Below, in pieces: positions 12,685 through 27,600 of a stretch of DNA of 64,000 nt. Each line of letters opens with the position of its first letter. The stretch's first letter is position 1. Origin of the DNA: Sclerodactyla briareus (lineage: Eukaryota > Echinodermata > Holothuroidea > Dendrochirotida > Sclerodactylidae). The DNA is taken from the NCBI GenBank assembly GCA_026419785.1, contig JAODTK010005624.1, forward strand, positions 124,001-188,000. Reading direction: 5' to 3'. Below the pieces are notes generated by a model. That model worked only from the letters and a program-made list of their open reading frames with translations. It had not been told where the DNA came from and searched no databases. The translations under genes were made by a program, and so were the position numbers.

Positions 12685-15600
12685 CTGGGGAATTAGGCAA
12701 TGAGAATTATGGCATGAATAACGTTCTAGTCATGGATTAAAATAAGTGCCGTAATGGAGGAGATTGCAACTGAAGCAGGTTATTATATAGCAGTTTATTA
12801 GACACTGCATGTCATTACGATCTTCTATATGGGTTTTGTCCTTTTACTATAATACAAGACATGGAATAACATACTTGTGCTTTTTTAAGCAAATGAGGGG
12901 ATTCTATCATTCTCATGTTCCAGTTGTTATCATCATGTATAGTATTCTAACAAGAGTGCCAATGACACAGCAGTCACCTGATAATTCATAGTTTTTCCAA
13001 TGTTTCGCTTAAATTTGTATAGTAATATTTATCCGGTTTTGTGAACAATGAGCATGAACAGTCTGCATGAGTGATGCAAAATATCAGTGTGCAAAACAAA
13101 ATTGAACCATGAATGACCTTTGACCTCTAATATCCTAACACCTCATATTTTACAATGTCAATGATAATACAGATCAACTTTCATGTTCATCTAATCTACT
13201 TTGTAGGGCTACAGCTTGCCTCACCATTAAAATAAGATAGCTGAAATTTGCCCTTACAACAATGACCTTTGACCTGAAATTCCTGAACATCCCATAAGTA
13301 ACATTGGCAGTGATAAATATTGACCAACTTTCATGGACCTTCTATCTCTCCTGTAGAGTAGAAACTGCTAGACCGTTCATATTAACACATTGTCCAGGAT
13401 ATACTGAGCAACATACATGATCATCCTATCTGTTCTATAAGAGTAGAAGCTGCTTGACCAAAATTCACCCCTAGACAGCCTGACCACATTTTCCTGACCC
13501 CCCCCCATATGTACTCTTAGTCAACACCCCCCCCCCCCTATGTACTCTTAGTCAACACCCCCCCCCCCCATATGTACTCTTAGTCAACGGTAATAACTAA
13601 TTACAATGTCCATCCTATTCAATATGGGAGAAGAAGCACTCTGTTCATATGACCGTCAAAATTATCATTTTAGCCTAAATGACTCCTGATACCTTGCTCC
13701 AATCTCTCAATCTTTTGTATCTTGGCCCCCGATATATTAAGCAACTTTCACGATTATCCTGAACTGTAGGAGAAGAAGTATTTTGCATATTTTCACAAAT
13801 TATTTTTACCCCTAGATGAGCCTTGACCTGATTGTTCATCCCCCAGATGACCCTTCAACCTGGTCATCAATGTGACCAGGTGTCATATGATCCAACAAAG
13901 GAGTAGGAGCAGCAATTGAATGAATAGGCAGGTAGGCGCGGCCAGTGTGGGGCAGTTGTGTTGTAGTCGTTTTGGCTTAGGCACCGACCATACATACAGT
14001 TAAAAACTCAAGTAATGTGTCCGGCCTCAGCTCGGACTTGGCCGGCCTCGGGACTAGCATCGCTGTAGGCGGCAGGTGGGCGGCAGATGGATGAACAGAC
14101 AAACAAACAACCAGACGAATGAATAAATAAAGAAATGATAGACAGGCCCAATGACAATAGGCTCACCCAGCCACATGGCTGAGTTAAGCTGGAAGCATGC
14201 CTAATGTGTCATTTACCGGCAGGACATGCTAAAGCAAAAGAAAAACTGGAATGGACTGTATTCATACATTTTGCGGGAAGAACGTTCCTCGTTTTGCAAT
14301 TCAATCATTTGTGTGTGTGTTCGGATTGAAAATCTGCAGGTAAACTGTAGTAACTCTATGGAGACCTACGAAAGTTATACCAAGATTCTCAATCCATTAC
14401 ATGAAGCCAGTGTTAATAGCACCCTAGATAGTATCTTGAATGTTTTTCAGCGCAAGTTCACCATGAGTTCAACGTTAGTTACTTTAGAACTATAGTCACA
14501 TATATGTTCAAACAATTCAGCATGAGTCACCACCAATCTAGCAACCAAAAAGTGTTGTAAGAGCTCCAGACTTGTGAGAGTTTGAAGCCACTCAAAGCCT
14601 GTTTTCTCAGCAGTGCTGCTAGACAGGGTATGTCTCTCCAAAGTTGAGGGGGCAGGCTAAGGAGGGGTGACTCCCTCAAGTAGTGAATGCCATTGGTGGT
14701 AACCTTAATATGAAACGCCAGGGCACATAGTGAAGCAACAAATTTTGTATGATGCGTTAGGAGCAGCCGCGTAGCGAGAGATTCGTCTTGGGGGGGTTCC
14801 AGTTGGGGGGAGGGGTCTAAGGGGAGGAGGTGTCCCCCTCCTCTCTAGCAAAAAGTGTGATTTTTGGCTCCCTTATACGCCAATGGTGCAATATTCGTGT
14901 GGAAAACAGTAGTCAAATACTAGAAGATGATCTGTCAAGCGTTTTTCTCTCTATTTCATTTTTCTTTGTCACTTGGGTCATGGGGGGTATACCATTTGTT
15001 GAATGTACATCATAAGCACATCTGTTGAGCCATTAACACCTTTCACAAAACCCTTTCACAAATTTCATTCAGGATTAGGAGTCTTACCTTCCTTCCTTGA
15101 GTATATGACAGACGTAGTGGCCAGAGCTTGTAGACTTCCCCATGTGGCTGATAAACGCCATCAGCTTGTTTCTGCATGAAAGAGTAGAGAGATGTTATCA
15201 TCAACAGACTATGAGTAGAATGGTAAAAGCTAGACAGAGAGTAGCCTGTTGAAACAGGCGTTTGACTTCATTCACCTGCATATCACCTCATTCACCCATA
15301 TTTGCAGGAGACTCTTAACCAATCAGCAATTTGCCAAAACAAACGCCTGTGCGACGTCGTTCTGCTCGCTGTTGAACTGAATCATGGGCGGGACTAGTGG
15401 CGCAAGTGCAAACTTCAATGTTGATTGCACAATCGAAGGTTCTCCCTTTTACTAAATTACGGGACATGCTGCGCTTGGAAAATTACTCTATTGATCTGTC
15501 TGGAATGTTTAGAAACCTCCAACCTATAGTTTGGCATACGAACCAGTACGCATGGATATTCTTTTTTAACTCCCCATTGAGGGATTCATATTTTTCTTAA

Positions 15601-18600
15601 CTTGTGCGGCAATACCAAACATGCAGCAATACATTTCAGATTTCAAATACATCATTCTTTGATAAGTTCTCATTTTCGGTATTGCAGTGGAAGGTTATTG
15701 AAAAGTCTTCTGTAAATATTCATGACTGAAATTTGGGGCAATTTTTCGCGGAATCTATTCAGGGTTGCTCCCATCCATATCAATGCTTGTGTGCTACTGA
15801 TGACTGACATCTAAGTCACATGAATCGTAATGAGCAGAATCCAATTTTGGGGGATTCGTCAAACGAAGTCCTGCAGACGATATGTTGGTAATATTCGACC
15901 GTGGTGGTATATACTAAAGAGTGATAGCCCCCTCTATTTTGGGAAAGGACTTCCCCATATCGTATGCTTTAGCAGGCTAGACAGAGAGAAGACCAGGCTC
16001 AGAAAGTTAAACCCCAGCAAGTATCTAGACCTGGATTATTGCACGTATTGCCAGTGTGGATTTAACAAACAAGGTATAAGACCAGAAAAAGCCGGAAGAC
16101 TTTAGTGGTCCTTGACTGATCCTGACTTGATCAAAAAAAGCGAAGCCACTTGTCACTTCACATGCTCACAAGATTTACAAAAGGTACAATGTAGTACTCA
16201 TTATGGGGAACTCACATACCAAGTATGAACTACATCCATGCAGGTGAGGTCTTGCTAACAAGCTGAAGTTAGCGAAATTATCAATTTTCCGCCTCAGATG
16301 ACCTTGGATCTGACCCCAAAACAATAGGGATTATTTACTCATTATGGGGAGCCCAAATACAAGTATGAGCTTCATAAAAGCCAGGTGGGGGTCAAGTTAT
16401 CGTTTCAACAAGCTAGAATATGATCACAAGTATCAATTTTGCAGTTCTCCAATCTCTCCAAACTGGACCCCGGGCACACAAAAGCGATGGGCTCTCATAT
16501 AACCCATGAGGAACGCTGGCATATAAATTTCACCTGATTGCGGTCATGGCATTATGGACTTATAGGTTAAAAAGATTTTTAGGACTTTGACAACCTCGTT
16601 GACTAGAAGACCTTTGAACCAGGTATTCTAGACTTATAGTGTTAACAAGGTTTCCAGACTTTGAGCTCTCTTGACCTCAGATGATTTTTTGACCTGACCC
16701 CAAAACAATAGGAATCATGCTCTCATCATGGAGAACACAAAACCGTAGGAGATTCATTCATCAAGGTGGAGTGGAGTTATCTTGTTAACGAACTAAATTT
16801 CGCCGAATTATCAATTTTCACAATTTCCATCTTTTTTTCCAAAAACTGGCCCCGGTCTACACAAAAAAACAGTAGGGTTCTTGTACATCCCATAAGGATG
16901 GAAGCGGCAAACTAATTTACCTGATGAGTCAGGCATTTTGAACTTATCTTAACAAGATTTCCAAACTTTTACCTCTCTTGACCTTTTTTTTTTTTTTTTT
17001 TTTTCCCAGGATGTGACCTTTGACATGTCCTCAAAACAATAGGGGGGATCAGTTATCATGATGGGGAACTCATATACCAAGTATGAGCTTCATCCATCAA
17101 GGGTGGATGGAGTTATCGTGTTTAACGAGCTAAAATTTGCCAAATAATAAATTTTTCAAAATTTCTCAGTTTTTCCCCAAATCTCCAATTCTGTGCCCGA
17201 TTAAAACCAAAAACGTACCATAAAAAGCTGCATACCAAATTTCAACCTGATGGTGGGGACCAGGATCGACTTTTCATGTTAACAAGATTTTAAGAATTTG
17301 ACCTCAGATGACCTTTGACCTGACCCCAAAACAATAGGGATCATGTACTCATTATGAGGGACCCATATACCAAGTATGAGCTTCATCCATCCAGGTGGGA
17401 TTGAGTTATGTGTTAACGAGCTAAAATTTGCCAAATTATCTATTCTTCACAATTTTCCATTTTTTCTAGATCTGAACCCTGGTCTGCACCAAAACAATAG
17501 GGTTCCTGTACTCCCCATAAGAAAGCTGCATACCAAATTTCAACCTGATCGGACCAGGCATTCTTGACTTATCGTGTTAATAAGATTTTCAGACTTCAAC
17601 CTCAGATGACCTCTGACCTAACCCCAAAACAATAGGGATCATGTACTCATTATGAGGGACCCATATACCAAGTATGAACTCCATATATCCTATGGGGTTG
17701 AGTTATCCTTTCAACAAGGCAGGTGTCACATACACACACCGGCCCATACAAACACACACTGTCATGAGTGCATAGATTCTCAAAACCCAATTCACCAAGA
17801 CAAGAAATAAGACAATGCCCTGAAACTTCACCAAAACAAGGAATATAAGGCTAAGCCTCTGTGACATGGCTGCGATGTGGATTTGGTATTTTATTTGTGT
17901 GACTGAGTGGCTGGCACAATCGGCAGAGCGTCGGCCTTACACCAGGGAGATCGTAGTTCGAATTCCCGCGTCGGGTCATCAAAGACGTTGAAATGGTACT
18001 GGCTTCTCGTTGGGTGCTCAGCTCACAAGAGTGGGAGCAGAAGGAACGCTGTACAGATAGCACATCCCCATTTTGACATTCACAGCGGGTGGGCCCGGGC
18101 TGAGGTGTCAGGATTATAAGCCCCTGCAGCTAGACGCTGTTCACAGCGTATGCTCAAGCTTTGACCCGCCTATGCCTACCACCTCGCAAACAGAGTGCAA
18201 AAAACTGGGTTCAACTTAAAACACTGGATTGCAAATAGACCAACACTGTCCCCAATTATACCGCGATACAACACTTCAAACGGAGAATGAGTAGTTAGTT
18301 ATGATATCTCAAATACCAAAGCCATTACATAAGGATCAGGTGGGCAGTCTTGCCACGTGGTAAGATATTTTCTCATTCCCATGTTGTAAATGCTGAACAG
18401 TATAGATTTTTAGAAATTCGCAAGTGTATTTGAAGTTGACAGTTTCAGAAATGTGCTGGTGGTCACGCATTTGGATGAAATGGGTTCTCCAATTCCCTTG
18501 GTATGACAAAAGGGGGAAAATTATGCCATCCAGGTTTCATTCAAATGTCACATGATCCAAAACTGCCTGAGTTGATTAGCCAAGAACGAATCAGAGGTTT

Positions 18601-21600
18601 CCTCTGTCCAGCATTACTATTCAACAATGGGAAGTCGAGATACTCACTCCGTGCCATCACAAGCCTGGCTGAGTGGCTGGGGTTGCGCTATCTTCTGTCT
18701 CCATGGCCTCCGAGTGCGCTCGTCCTGTGGCTGAATATCCACTCAACCGGCCCGCTCGACATTGTTGTCGGAAGGGTTCAAAAAAATAGGGAAACAATAA
18801 TGTACATGTAGCACTGTATGTGTGAAGACAGGGACAGTCTTAGCCAGGTATAGGCAACCTCTTCTACGAGTGTTGGCACAGTTGGTAGAGCATGGTCTGA
18901 AATTTATAAGACAGAAATAAGGCTATGACTATGTGGCAGGGCTGCGATGTGGATTTGGTATTTTATTTTGGACTGACCAGTGCTGGCCAATTGGTGAGTT
19001 GTCAGACTCCTACCTGTAGACCGGGGTTTGATCCCGATCGGGTCTACAAGAGACTTTGACAATGGTACTTGTTCGCTTTCTCGCTGGTTGCTCAGCACAG
19101 GATTGGAGCAGGGGCAAACGAGGGATGGGACATTGCAAAAGGGATCTTCTAGCTTGCAAATCAACGCTAGAGTGTTATCAATCGCTGCACAATATTTTCC
19201 AAATTTCAGATAGATCGTTTAGTCCACGATAAATGGAAAAAATATTGATTATCGAAACATAGGGAAGGACTTTCCACATCTGGAAGATTTGGCAGAGTCA
19301 ATCTCATTAGGGAGTGTTTTAGCCGTCATGATGAAGGGTCCTGTATAATTCAACCTAACGGAAAAAAAAAATTGGACGATGATGCACCATATCGGTTGTA
19401 GTGTGACCGGCTCTTAAGAGAGGAGCAATGTTACAGACATACCGTTGCCCTGAGGGCCTTCTTGGCTTGCTCTGCCGTGAAGCCCTTATCGGTATCATGA
19501 ACAGAATCCTCAGACTGGGGGTCTCTTCAGAGGTCTCTGACTTCTATGTAGTGGTTCTGCAAAATCTTCAAAGAAGTGAGCTAAGTCATAACTACATTCC
19601 CAGAGCGTGAATCTCATAATTTCACTAGCAATCACCGTACTGTACTAGATAGAAGGATTACCAACTAAGAGTGATTCTAATAGACCTGGTCCCGCATTAA
19701 AAACAATGGGGACAGGTGTGTTTTCCCAAACGACGAGAGATTTTGCGGGTGGACCGAGTGGGGGGGGGGGGGGCGGGGGGGTTGGGAGGATGGTATGAAA
19801 TTACTTTGAAGGGACAATAAATTAGTCTGGACAGGGTACCTGTATCATGCTCCTTTCCCTCCATTCTGCCCGAGGCAGCCCTCTAGGAACAAATGCATCT
19901 GTATACACTGTATTGTATTGGCAGGAAGGAGAGATTTGTGAGCTATTAGTATTCGTAATAGACCCTGGATACAACCTGAACACAAACAGAGCGATGCGCC
20001 AAATATCATGTAACAGATACACAGTGATGCCCGTGCATGCCCGTGCAGTGCAGTATGACTGCGGCATGCGAACTACATAATTAGGGTACGGCCGCTTTTA
20101 TAACAGACATTTTTGTGAACAGCCTTAGAGGTATACAACCTACAAGCAGATCAGAAGGTGTAGATCTCGGTGTATCACAATTGCCAGATAGCACCTACCT
20201 GCGAGGGGATGTGGTATAACTGCCACAAAAAACTTCTGCCAAGTCATAGAGGACAACTGCGGCTAGATACAACAGAGGGTATATCGTGGAGAATGGAAAC
20301 ACGTTGCTATAGGTTTCAAACCCTATTTCAATCCGATGTTCCATGTGGAGTTAGTGGCCTTCAAAGTTTTGGCCATTAAGCAAAGAAATTGGAAAAGAAT
20401 ATCGATTGCACAATAATGCATGACTTCACACATGCGGCAACACGGGGAACACTTAGGTTATGTTTTTCATTGGATCATTTTGTTGAATAAGTCAAGATTG
20501 AGAGAGTTCTGTTCGTCTTTCTCTCACCTAAGAACCATCAAAACCTACCATTACCAACCACTACAGCAAGCTCACCATCGACTAAAGCGTTGCGCAAGTA
20601 ACTTAGTGTGTGAATTTCAATAGAAAACAAAGAATGTTTGCAGGATTGTGCAAGTATGACATCAAATATTATTGCATGATGGAATGATCTTTCGATTTGC
20701 GCAAGAAACATACTCACAATACAAGACTTTCAAAGGACTATACTCTGTCACGGGAAGTTGTATTGAAACTCTCGGTTTGGACGACGCATTCAGTTTTATC
20801 CAGCTGTATATTAGTCCTTTATAAACATCCTGCAGTTGTCCTTAGGCTATTCATCTAACATCTACACTGAGAAGGAGGGGAATCCTCGTCTGTAAATTGA
20901 ACTCGGGAGAATTTACCAGTACTTTATTCGAGAGGATTATGGTATTCATTTTATACCTGGGTCTCCCATATGCTCCAATACCCAGTTCATGGCTGCTTCG
21001 GGGCCGAGTTCTGAGTGGGGGATAGACGCCTTCCTGCACCCCTCTGGAGGATTCCCATAGCGACAGTGCTCAACGACAGCCTCATCTATCTGGGGTCTGT
21101 ATAGCTGAGGAGGATGATATGGATAAGATATATATTCACTCAGCATGTTCCATTACTGTTCCGCATATAATGTTGGGTAAATATGCATACAGCCACAAAG
21201 GTTCTATTACAACTGTTCTAGAGCTATAGGAATATATGAATATGGAATGAGCATAAGACATATCCTGAGCTGAACCAAAAACAGAAAAGAAAATGGACAA
21301 TTATAATGATATTGAGTGCTTATATAGCACGTGCCAATGTTATTAGAATTCTCAGAGTGCTTCACAGATTGGTAGGCTCATTGGTATGCTCTCAGGACAA
21401 ACCCAGTGAGAGTAAATGTTGTGATTAATTGGCAGGGCCTCAATTCCCCAGTCTGCCAAAACAGTAGGATAGATTGATGGATACATAAGTGCATGTAGGG
21501 CACTTCAATGAACTTGAAATTTAACTGGTATAGGTCTTCCCACATGCGTTCAATTTACACCATTGCTGTGGCTCGAATAAAAAATACTTTCTAATATTGC

Positions 21601-24600
21601 ATCTTTTAGTTCTAATAGGTAATGGAACACTGATTTAAAATTATTATCGTTCCATGCAAATTGCGGTAATTTGGTTGCTCATCACTATCAATCACACAAA
21701 CGTTGGAGTTTCACAAAATTCTGCCATTTTATTCTCATTTGCCAGAATGGACACCTCACGAATGACTTTGTAAGTATGGAACACCTCACAGGTCATGTAC
21801 ACTGTGTTCCCAAGGATGAGCAGAATGCATCAACGGACCACAGTATTCATGTTCGTTGGCCTTCCTTCCAGTAGTGTGCCTGATTTCTAAACTCTTAGGT
21901 TATCCAATGGTATTCATTTCCCCCCAGTTTTCCAGTTGAGAGGTACGGATTATTTTGCCTACTCTAAGGCTTCTGAGAAACCACTGTTTTTTTGTGTTTG
22001 CTAAGGTGTTTAGATTGTTTCAACCCCCAGCTCGTTATCCAGATATAACATCAAAATCTAAGAGCTCTATGCAGATCAGGTTGTATATACAGCCCATCAA
22101 ATCCTCTCAATAAAGTGGCACTACCCACTGAATGAAAGTTCACCTCCACATCTGTTAGGACTGACTGATGAAGTTTTCAATGTCCGTCAAGTTTGTGAAA
22201 AATCTGATCAAGTTGATCAACCCAAATCATGACTTTCTCAAAATTATCAATAAAATCTGTGAAATCAGGGACAGCGTTAATGGGGGCTAGCCTATAGCAA
22301 ATTAGGTACTTAAGTATTTCACACAAGAACTGTGAATAACTGTCACTCTGCTCATATACGCTGAACAACCTCACATATAACACAACGTTAATGTGAATCT
22401 TGCTAACCAGCCCAAACAAGAATATATTGAATTGGCTAATCACCGTACCTAATTGAAATCTTTTGTGTCCAGATTTGTGATAGATCGAGTACACCTCACT
22501 CGGATGTGACATATAAAATCTTGCCAAACATGAAGGAAAGTGTGACACACAACAACGAAGTAATCGCGATTCTGACACTTGGGGCACATGAAGTCATGGG
22601 AGCTTTTACAAAACCAAAACAGATTGATCGGCCTGCAATGACGCTGGAGGAAATGAGCGAGTTCAGGCATTTTAAATAGCTTTTGTGAGGCTAAGAAAAC
22701 CACCCAGTATGTTTTATTTGGAATATTTGATTAGTATAAGATGAAAATGCTTCAAGGAAAAATTATTTGAAAGATTAATCTGGATGACTTGAACTTGGTG
22801 AATATAAGGGGAAGGGGGAGTTAAAATCTCCGTATCTATTTCATGAGGGGGTAAGGAGATGGTAGCGTTGCACAGTATACGGTATTTTTTCGTACAGGTA
22901 CTGCGCACCCGTACTCGCCAGTACCCAACGGTCAATGCCACCGTTACTATTACCGTATGCTAAAATTACCGGTATTAGCAACAAACCACGGTATCCCGTG
23001 CTGTAATACTTGTATCTGTGCCGATCCCAACCACCGCCGCGTACATCGCAACGTTATCTGCAACCTGGTAAGAATTATAAAATTGCCCCCACCCTTCCCC
23101 CCCCCTTGGTCTTGTGCGGTGTACGTAATAATGAAAGGGCAACAAAAGCTGTATGTTGCTAGCACACTTGCCTCAATGGCAGACTTTTGAAAACATGAGC
23201 CCTGCTTGGAATGTTGTGTCTCACTAAATTCTGTTCACAGTATTTCTGATAATGCATTCCCCACGGTAATGTTACAGTGCGTTACACAAAACATACGGCA
23301 CTCTATTGATTTCGTACAGACTGGCAGCAACAAACTTTTTACCGCACAGGAGTTAACGTCAATGGGATTTTTTCCTATGACTCTGTGATTAAGAATTGGA
23401 TTTATTTGTGATCGTCATCGATTACTGCAATATAATTCGATGGGCTACAATTCATATGAAGGAAGACAGTGAATAAATTAGGCGATTGGTGGATGAAACA
23501 ATAATACATTAAGGTTTAGTTGATTTAGTGGCTTTTATGGCTAATTTTAGATTTGGTGTTGCTTCCATTTTCTTGCTAAAACAATCACAGTTATGTTAGA
23601 GCTTTAATGTAAGGCACTAGCGAGAGACCGTTGGGCCTGGCCGGGCTTACATAACATCATACATACGTTGAAGAATTGGGGGGGGGGTGGGATAGTTGTA
23701 CATGTATTATGCCTGCGGTACCAGCATGATAGTGATGTGGGTTTGCAGTACGTTACATTTCATGAATTTCTCAACTATCGATACAAAACGAAAGAAATGA
23801 ACATTTATTACACATTCTTTTGGGGGGGCAATTCTTTTTACATCAAAAAGAGGTATAAAAGAAGAAAATGTAAAAGGACAATCCCATACAGTGAGCTGCA
23901 AGTAGGTGGTGTAGTATAACGAACGCTAGCATTATTCAAAGCAAGCACGAATACGGGCATCGGTAGTACCGCGTCTGAAAAATGTAGGGAATGCGCGACC
24001 CTATGAGGTGGACGAATGCCCCCCCCCACATCACTAGAACCGGTATAACAAGCATTGAAAATCACATTTTGTGCAACCAACTCCAAGGGCATCCCATCCC
24101 TCCCAACATAAAACAGATGGATTCAGTCCCTTCAGGGACTTAATTTATTAAGTCCCGCTAGCGCACTTCTTCGAAATATCCTGCGAGGAGGCCCTGGCCC
24201 GCGATGGATGCTGACTGAAGGCAACCTTACCGAATGCGGGGTCACCAGGCCCTGTGCGCGGTCCGTGCGGCCTTAAGTAACCCGGCTGCAAGTCTGACAG
24301 ATGGCATGATGAGAGGCCCCGGGCCAAGGGACACACCGAACGCGATAGATCACTATAGCGGGGGACAGCGTGCGAAGTCGTCCGAACGTAGTAACTGATG
24401 TCGGAGAGGGACCGAGCACAGCTCTGGCGAGGCGGCGACCTTATACAACGTCCCTCGGCGAAAAAGAACGCCAGCGCTAAGTCTGCTCTCAGTTATCGGG
24501 GATCAACGGCACGCTAACAAGCATGCTGTGACCATCGAACCCCCGAGGACTACCGGGGGTAAGTAGCCTCGCCGCTCCGGGGTGTAGAACACCACTGAGT

Positions 24601-27600
24601 CCATTGAGTCGCAATGCCTGAAAAGAGAGACTCCCGGCGCTCCGGCTGTTTCGGCCGGACATGCCACGCTAAAACCGGAGACTCCCGAGAGATCTCGGGA
24701 TCGGGAGGTCTGTCGTCTCCTCCCCCTCTTGCCCGGAACCAAACAGCTGAAGTTCCTGAAGGGCTGCCGCGGCTAAACCTCCCTACGAGAGGGACGGGGG
24801 GGTCCAGGAGGTCAAGCCGTATGGCCCCGGAAAGTTGCCGCTCTACACGGTCTGAACAAACGGGAAACTGAGTTTGAAACATCGCCCCGCAGGGGCTCGC
24901 GGCTTGGCTATCAATGAAACTTCTCTGCTAGCGCTATCCGAATCCGAGACAGAGACCTTCATGGGGAGATGTTGACGATGTAGGCTGTGCCGGTGGGCTT
25001 GGATCGTCCCTGTCACCCTGGACCCTGGTTCCCCTGCGCTGGTCTGATGGCCTGAGCCCGACCGGCCCGCCAGTCCACGGCGCGGGACCCGGCCCGAACG
25101 CAATCATCGGGACCTCCGGCCGGTTCGAGGTGTAACCACACCCCGGATCTGACCGGATGGGCCGGCCCCGACCTTGCGTGTCGGGACTCCCGGGCCCGTC
25201 CCGAGGTGTAACACACCCCGTTCGCGGACATGGTGGGCGGCCCCGACATAGCTTGTCGGGACCCCCGGGCCTCCCGAGGTGTAACGACCCACCCCCCGTT
25301 CGGGTCCGGCGACGAGGGAAGGACCAGAGAGACTGGCCCCTCGACGTGCGAGACGAGCCACCTCGGCCCGCCCCGGGGCCGGGGCTTAGGGTAATGGCGA
25401 CCCAGAGCTCTATGCATGTGGACTACGAGTGCTAACGGAGCACACCTGCCCACGGGGCCCCGGAAGGGGCCACCAAGTCGAGAACGTCCTCTATTCGAGC
25501 GCCCCATATACTTGGGTCTTCTCTGCCGTCGGTAGGTAGTCTTCTTAGACAAGCGGCGCCTCACAGCGTTCCTCTGTCACAGGTAGCGAATGGCGAAGGC
25601 CGGTAGCGACACACTTTCCAGTATCTGAGGAAAGTCCCGATACGGAAAATATCTTCAGGAGGTACCTCCTCCCAACGACTATACATAACAAGACACAAAT
25701 AGGAATCACTTCCGACATGAAATGTGAAAAGTCATAATACGAGTGTATGCAGTATAAGATTATAAAACCAGAACATCAGCGATACGGGGAAAATATCCTT
25801 TCAGGAGTAGACCTCCTCCCGAACAGATTATACAATAACAATATCAAAAATAGGAATCATTCCCGAATGACATGTGATATGTCCATTAAAACAAGTGTAT
25901 TGCCAGATAAGATAATACAAATACATAACATCAGCAGATAAAGAACGGTATACCATAGTGTTATCACAGATGGATCATTTCCGACTGATATGCGATTATG
26001 TCATTAAGACTAGTGTATTGCTGTATAAGACTATACAAAATACAATACGGATGGTAACCATATCACAAATAGGAATCATATCCGACATGATAAGCGAAAT
26101 GTCATAGTACGAGTGTATTGCAGTCATAAGAATATACAAAAACAAACCATCAAGCCGATAACGAAATGGTATTACAAAAGAAAATTCAAAAGAATGAAAT
26201 ACCACTTCCGACAGATCTGACGAAATGTCATAGCCGTAGTGTATTGCAGTATAAGACCAGACAAATAACAGTAATCAGGCCGGGGGTAACGAAATCACGA
26301 TAAGAGAGTTAACTTAGGACTCCAAGCCCAAGTTAACGAAAAATTTTCCCCATTCCCCCGCTCTCACCAGTCTTGCGTAACATTTCCCTAGCGCCGCGCG
26401 CGGAGGAGACACACCCCCCGGGAGAAGGGGACGGGAGGAAGGTGTGTAGTACAAACCCAAGGATAGGGAGGAGGGTGGGAGGTTGGGGATCAGGGAAAGC
26501 ACCGGACAAACAGTCCAGCCCTACTGATCCTAACACAATAGGAGCCCACACACCCCGCGGGTGTTAGGCTACGGGGGAAGGCAATGCACAAACCCTATTG
26601 TGTAGCGCAGCACTAGGCTAAATATGGACTTACCCAAAACGGGATCGAGGGGGGGAGATAAAATCCAAAACCAATCATCACGCAAACCGCGAAGGATAAA
26701 CATATCCTGAGAGACGACGTCGGAAGAAAAATGATCCACTTGCGTCGCAATCCTGACGGGAGAGATTCCCGGCGCTACGGCTGTTTCGGACGGCCTGCCC
26801 CGTACCCCCAGATACCTCCCGAGAGATCTCGTATCGGGGAGCGTCCTTGTCGTCTTCCTCCCCCTCTTGCCCGGAACCCAACAGTGACAGTTCCGGAGGG
26901 GCTGCCGCGGGCCTAACCTCCCCTACGAGAATGCCGGGGGGGTCAGGGAGCGTCAAGCCGTATAGGGCCCCGGCAAGTTGGCCGCTCTAAACTGTCTGAC
27001 AAAAAACCGGCGAAACTGGCCTGTAACATCGCACGTAGGGCTCGCGGTTGGTATCCAATGTAAACTACTCTGCCTAGCCGCTATCGGAATCCGAGCAGAG
27101 ACCTTCATGGGGAGATGTTGACGATGTAGGCTGGCCTGTAGGGCTTGGGATCGATCCTGGTCCTGGATCCCTGGTCCCATGGCGCTGGTCTGAGCATAGC
27201 CGTACGGCCCGAAAGGTCACGGCCGCTGGGACCGGTCCGAAACGCACTATCGGGACCTCCGGGCCGTTTCGAGGTTGTTGTAACCACACCCCGATCGGCC
27301 CGGATGGGCCGGCCCCGACCTTGCTTGTCGGGCCCCCGGCGTCACCGAGGTGTAACCCACACCCGTTCGGACCTGGCTGGGCCGGGGCCCCGAATAGATT
27401 GTCGGGGACCCCCGGGCATCCCGAGGTGTGTAACGACACCCCGTTCGGACCGGCCGGGGCTGGCGCCGACCTACAGTTCGGGCGGACAGGCAAAGACGGC
27501 ACGCCTCGGCCCACCCCGCCTGGGTCGCGGGTCCCGACCTCACCTGTCGGGACTCCGGACAGCCTGAGGTGGAAACGACAACCCCGTTCGGGGTCCGGCG

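Noticed and set aside
17905-17980. Functional tRNA gene
   Set aside because: A and B boxes are present, but the acceptor stem does not pair and the sequence continues into a SINE body.
22177-22703. Two overlapping minus frames of 136 and 84 codons, one with CPKC
   Set aside because: Both frames are open over the same bases and neither shows a known domain; possibly a decayed transposon protein, not supportable.
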